From: an uncultured Thomasclavelia sp.
Lineage (GTDB): Bacteria > Bacillota_I > Bacilli_A > Erysipelotrichales > Coprobacillaceae
Assembly (NCBI RefSeq): GCF_944324745.1
Contig: NZ_CALUXO010000011.1
Coordinates: 1 to 47,113, forward strand
DNA: 47,113 bases
Direction: 5' to 3'
The notes below the pieces were generated by a model. That model was not told the DNA's origin, made no database searches, and saw only the letters and a program-made list of their open reading frames with translations. Each line of letters starts with the position of its first letter. The stretch's first letter is position 1. Below are positions 43,107 to 47,113 of the stretch, piece by piece. The position numbers and the translations under genes were made by a program.

Positions 43107-45212
43107 TGGATAACCACTATCTTGATAATAATAATATCGATACTTCTTGTCCAAAAATTGATTAACTGCTGTTTTACCACGATTAGGATAATTAGTTATA
43201 ATACCACTAACTCCCATATCAAGATATTGTAACATTTTATCAGTTGTATCAACTGTCCAGACATATACTGGTGTTATATTATAATTTGCTTTTTCAATGA
43301 AGTTGACAGTAGCCCGATTTTCTTCAATTGCCAAAAAATCAATATTTAGATTCCATAATGAAATATCTAAATCACCGGCACTACCATAAATACAATAACC
43401 GACCCACCATTCTGGATGAACTTGCTGCAAATAAGAAACAACATCATAATCTAATGACATGAAAATAGCTTGCTCTTCAAAATCATTTTCTTCAATTATC
43501 TCAATAACTGTTTGTGCTAATATTTCACCATCACAATTTTCAGTCTTTAATTCTACTAATAAACCTACTTCTAAATCATCATCCTTCATTTTCTCAATAA
43601 TTTGATCAAGGGTATTAATTTTATCAGTATAACCATTTTGCGATACTTCAATATCTGTCAACTGTTTAGCTGGCGTTTCATTTACTTTAAGATTGACACC
43701 TGCTAAGCGCGATAAATCATTGTCATGAACAACCATGACTTGATCATCACTGGAAAGCTGAACATCGATTTCGGCATAATCGGCACCATTTTCATCAGCA
43801 GCAGCAATTGCGCTATATGTATTTTCAACACCATAACGACTGCCCCGATGTCCAATTACCCAAGGTTGGTGCAGCATTGTCGCCGGTTCTAGATAAGCAA
43901 CGATAATCAACAATGAAATACCAATCAAAACAAAAGAGACTAACCGGGGATAGCGATTATAAATTTTAGAACGATTTAAAATATTATTAATTATCCGATA
44001 GGGTAAAAACAACCATGACTTACTCTCTTTGATCGTTTGTTTATTCTTATTTTGTTCATAGTGATTAATTATACTGGCAATACAATACATAATAATCACT
44101 ACAATTAAAATCATACATAAAATATAGATTGAATTAGGGAAAAGATACGTAATTACCAGCAACAATACACTCCAGAAAACAATATTAATAACTCCCCAAT
44201 GCTTTTGATAAAAATTATTTTGAAAAATATATTTATCCAGTGACTGATAAATAATATTTCCATGTATTTTAGCTTCTAACACCGTCTCATCAAAAGCCTG
44301 ATTAAAACTATTATCGATGTTGACCGTGACAATCGCTGAATCATAATCATCGACAATTTTAATAATCACCAGATAAAAAACTATCATAAGTACGATTAAA
44401 GCAATACATGTAATTAAGTATTGTAATAAATAAATTCGAAAACGTGATGATATGATTAGATTTCTTAAAAAGAATCGATTAAAATCACTATTTTTAATGA
44501 TGGCATTTGACAACAATTTTCCTAGTCCCCATTCAATTAAAACAAAGCCACCAACATTTACTAATAATATCAATCGTTGTTTAATTGTCAGATGACGATG
44601 AATATCCAAATTAGTTTTAAAGGCTTTAATAAAGCTTTCATGTTTTAAAATCATAATTACTGGAACAAATAACAGCAACAAATATAAGCCATAACAAAAT
44701 AAATAAAAAATAATAATTAAAATATTTCCACCAATTGTCAACTGCAATTCTCCCGTAACAAAATTTGGAATTGAAAGACTAGGAACAAAGGAATTAAGAT
44801 AACCAATATGCACTAATGGCAATAAGAGTAAAAAATATAATCCAGCCAAAATAAAACTGGGGTTTTTTAAACATTTAAGATTTAAAAGCGATGATTTCAT
44901 GACTTCATAGATTCGAAATTCAATTTTTCGGTAACTTAAAGTAACGATATTAATTAGTACACTTATTTCATAGCCAACTACTATTAATGTTCCAATAAAT
45001 AGTAGTAATATTATTAAAATTCCCTGAAGATTCAAAAAATCAAAAACGATATTTAAATTAAACGCACCACCATGTGACTTTTCATTTAAATAAATTTGGA
45101 TTATTTTATTGAATAATGGCGTGATAATAATGATGATACCTAGTTTATAAACAAATTCGAATTTCAATATTTTGATAAACAGTAACCAAAATCTTTTAAT
45201 CTTTTTAATCAT
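43098..45212 (-). CDS. Membrane-anchored glycerophosphodiester phosphodiesterase (GDPD)
   Basis: A 704-aa fusion. The first 450 residues have about eight to ten TM segments of the GDPD-associated membrane domain (YfjD/GdpD type). The C-terminal GlpQ domain faces out: GHRGSRYGVENT (from about 454) with the catalytic His, YAEIDVQLSSDDQVMVVHDN with the metal-binding Glu/Asp and the second His, and ELKTE. Such enzymes hydrolyse glycerophosphodiesters from lipids or teichoic acids. ATG 45212 is 7 bases after GGAGG; a TTG at 45215 is less likely. Monocistronic. Confidence 0.92.
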   Translation of the reverse strand: MIKKIKRFWLLFIKILKFEFVYKLGIIIIITPLFNKIIQIYLNEKSHGGAFNLNIVFDFLNLQGILIILLLFIGTLIVVGYEISVLINIVTLSYRKIEFRIYEVMKSSLLNLKCLKNPSFILAGLYFLLLLPLVHIGYLNSFVPSLSIPNFVTGELQLTIGGNILIIIFYLFCYGLYLLLLFVPVIMILKHESFIKAFKTNLDIHRHLTIKQRLILLVNVGGFVLIEWGLGKLLSNAIIKNSDFNRFFLRNLIISSRFRIYLLQYLITCIALIVLMIVFYLVIIKIVDDYDSAIVTVNIDNSFNQAFDETVLEAKIHGNIIYQSLDKYIFQNNFYQKHWGVINIVFWSVLLLVITYLFPNSIYILCMILIVVIIMYCIASIINHYEQNKNKQTIKESKSWLFLPYRIINNILNRSKIYNRYPRLVSFVLIGISLLIIVAYLEPATMLHQPWVIGHRGSRYGVENTYSAIAAADENGADYAEIDVQLSSDDQVMVVHDNDLSRLAGVNLKVNETPAKQLTDIEVSQNGYTDKINTLDQIIEKMKDDDLEVGLLVELKTENCDGEILAQTVIEIIEENDFEEQAIFMSLDYDVVSYLQQVHPEWWVGYCIYGSAGDLDISLWNLNIDFLAIEENRATVNFIEKANYNITPVYVWTVDTTDKMLQYLDMGVSGIITNYPNRGKTAVNQFLDKKYRYYYYQDSGYPKY

Positions 45213-45323
45213 CAAATCGCCTCCAATAATGATATTCTATCATTATTACCACCTTTTTTTAATTAATATTCTTTAAAAATTTCTTAAAGAAACTAAAAAG
45301 AAGGAAGTTCCTTCTTCTTTAAA

Positions 45324-46970
<1,647 letters not shown>

Positions 46971-46988
46971 TCAAAAATCGGTTAAGCG

Positions 46989-47018
46989 ATACAAATACAC
47001 TCCCATATCAATTTGTAT
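46989..47018. promoter_or_regulatory. Inverted repeat upstream of the GH1 gene
   Basis: ATACAAAT and ATTTGTAT are perfect inverted arms separated by 14 bases, about 50 bases upstream of the start codon. It is a plausible operator for a GntR- or LacI-type sugar regulator; the regulator is not in the window. Confidence 0.4.
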
Positions 47019-47030
47019 ATATAAACAGTA

Positions 47031-47062
47031 AAAATGATCACTGATTATATTTCTTTGATCAT
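47031..47062. terminator. Hairpin with T tracts at the window edge
   Basis: ATGATCA and TGATCAT (7 bp) around a 15-base loop, with AAAA on one side and TTTTTT on the other. It could terminate a gene outside the window or be a leader hairpin of the GH1 transcript. Confidence 0.4.
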
Positions 47063-47113
47063 CTTTTTTATGATTTTACTAAAAAAGATGAAGATTCCGT
47101 GCTATACTTGTTT

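Overview
The window is AT-rich, gene-dense and Gram-positive in character: strong AGGAGG-type ribosome-binding sites, a sortase, a BceAB-type transporter with its two-component system, no outer-membrane genes, and intrinsic terminators after almost every unit. The gene set (CstA, OFA-family MFS, flavin oxidoreductase and SDR, a giant 2-hydroxyacyl-CoA dehydratase activase, a GH1 6-phospho-beta-glucosidase) suggests a strictly anaerobic gut Firmicute, most likely Erysipelotrichia/Coprobacillaceae. That placement is inference. I see no rRNA, tRNA, CRISPR, IS element or prophage, so this reads as ordinary chromosome.

Layout. 178-4399 (-): a four-gene operon encoding an RbsB-type binding protein, a 6-TM NarL-type histidine kinase, its LuxR-type regulator and a second (family 1) solute-binding protein, with no permease. 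4505-8249: a TetR regulator and metallophosphoesterase (-) divergent from a BaiCD/FadH-type flavin oxidoreductase (+), with a clear promoter and palindromic operator between them. 8300-9052 (-): an XRE regulator with a glycine-pentad hydrophobic tail. 9424-14112 (-): a MarR regulator with a consensus promoter and overlapping palindrome, driving a 1414-aa tandem-ASKHA dehydratase activase. 14275-16588 (-): an O-antigen-ligase-like protein and a frameshifted DUF4405 cytochrome-like gene. 17145-19048 (-): ychF coupled to a class B sortase. 19154-21994 (+): Smr, PAP2, DUF7309/DUF6930 and an M50 site-2 protease.

22332-25313: a MerR regulator (-) divergent from an SDR and MFS pair (+) whose promoter has the 19-bp spacer of MerR-activated promoters. 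25360-26655: a flavodiiron-like MBL protein (-) divergent from a TetR (+). 26683-28398 (-): CstA. 28565-32018 (-): a heterodimeric ABC exporter with one degenerate ATP site. 32082-35008: two methyltransferases and a second O-antigen-ligase-like protein. 35028-38467 (-): two small membrane/exported proteins, a ZIP transporter, MscL with a zinc ribbon, and a FUSC membrane domain fused to a catalytically dead HAD domain. 38573-42979 (-): a complete Bce-type sensing and detoxification module. 43098-46940 (-): a membrane-anchored glycerophosphodiester phosphodiesterase and a GH1 enzyme with a C-terminal extension.

The least conventional items are the permease-less dual-binding-protein two-component operon, the FUSC/pseudo-HAD fusion, the XRE/Gly-pentad protein, the frameshifted but possibly re-initiating DUF4405 gene, and three small membrane or exported proteins. 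All functions are read from motifs; no database search was possible.
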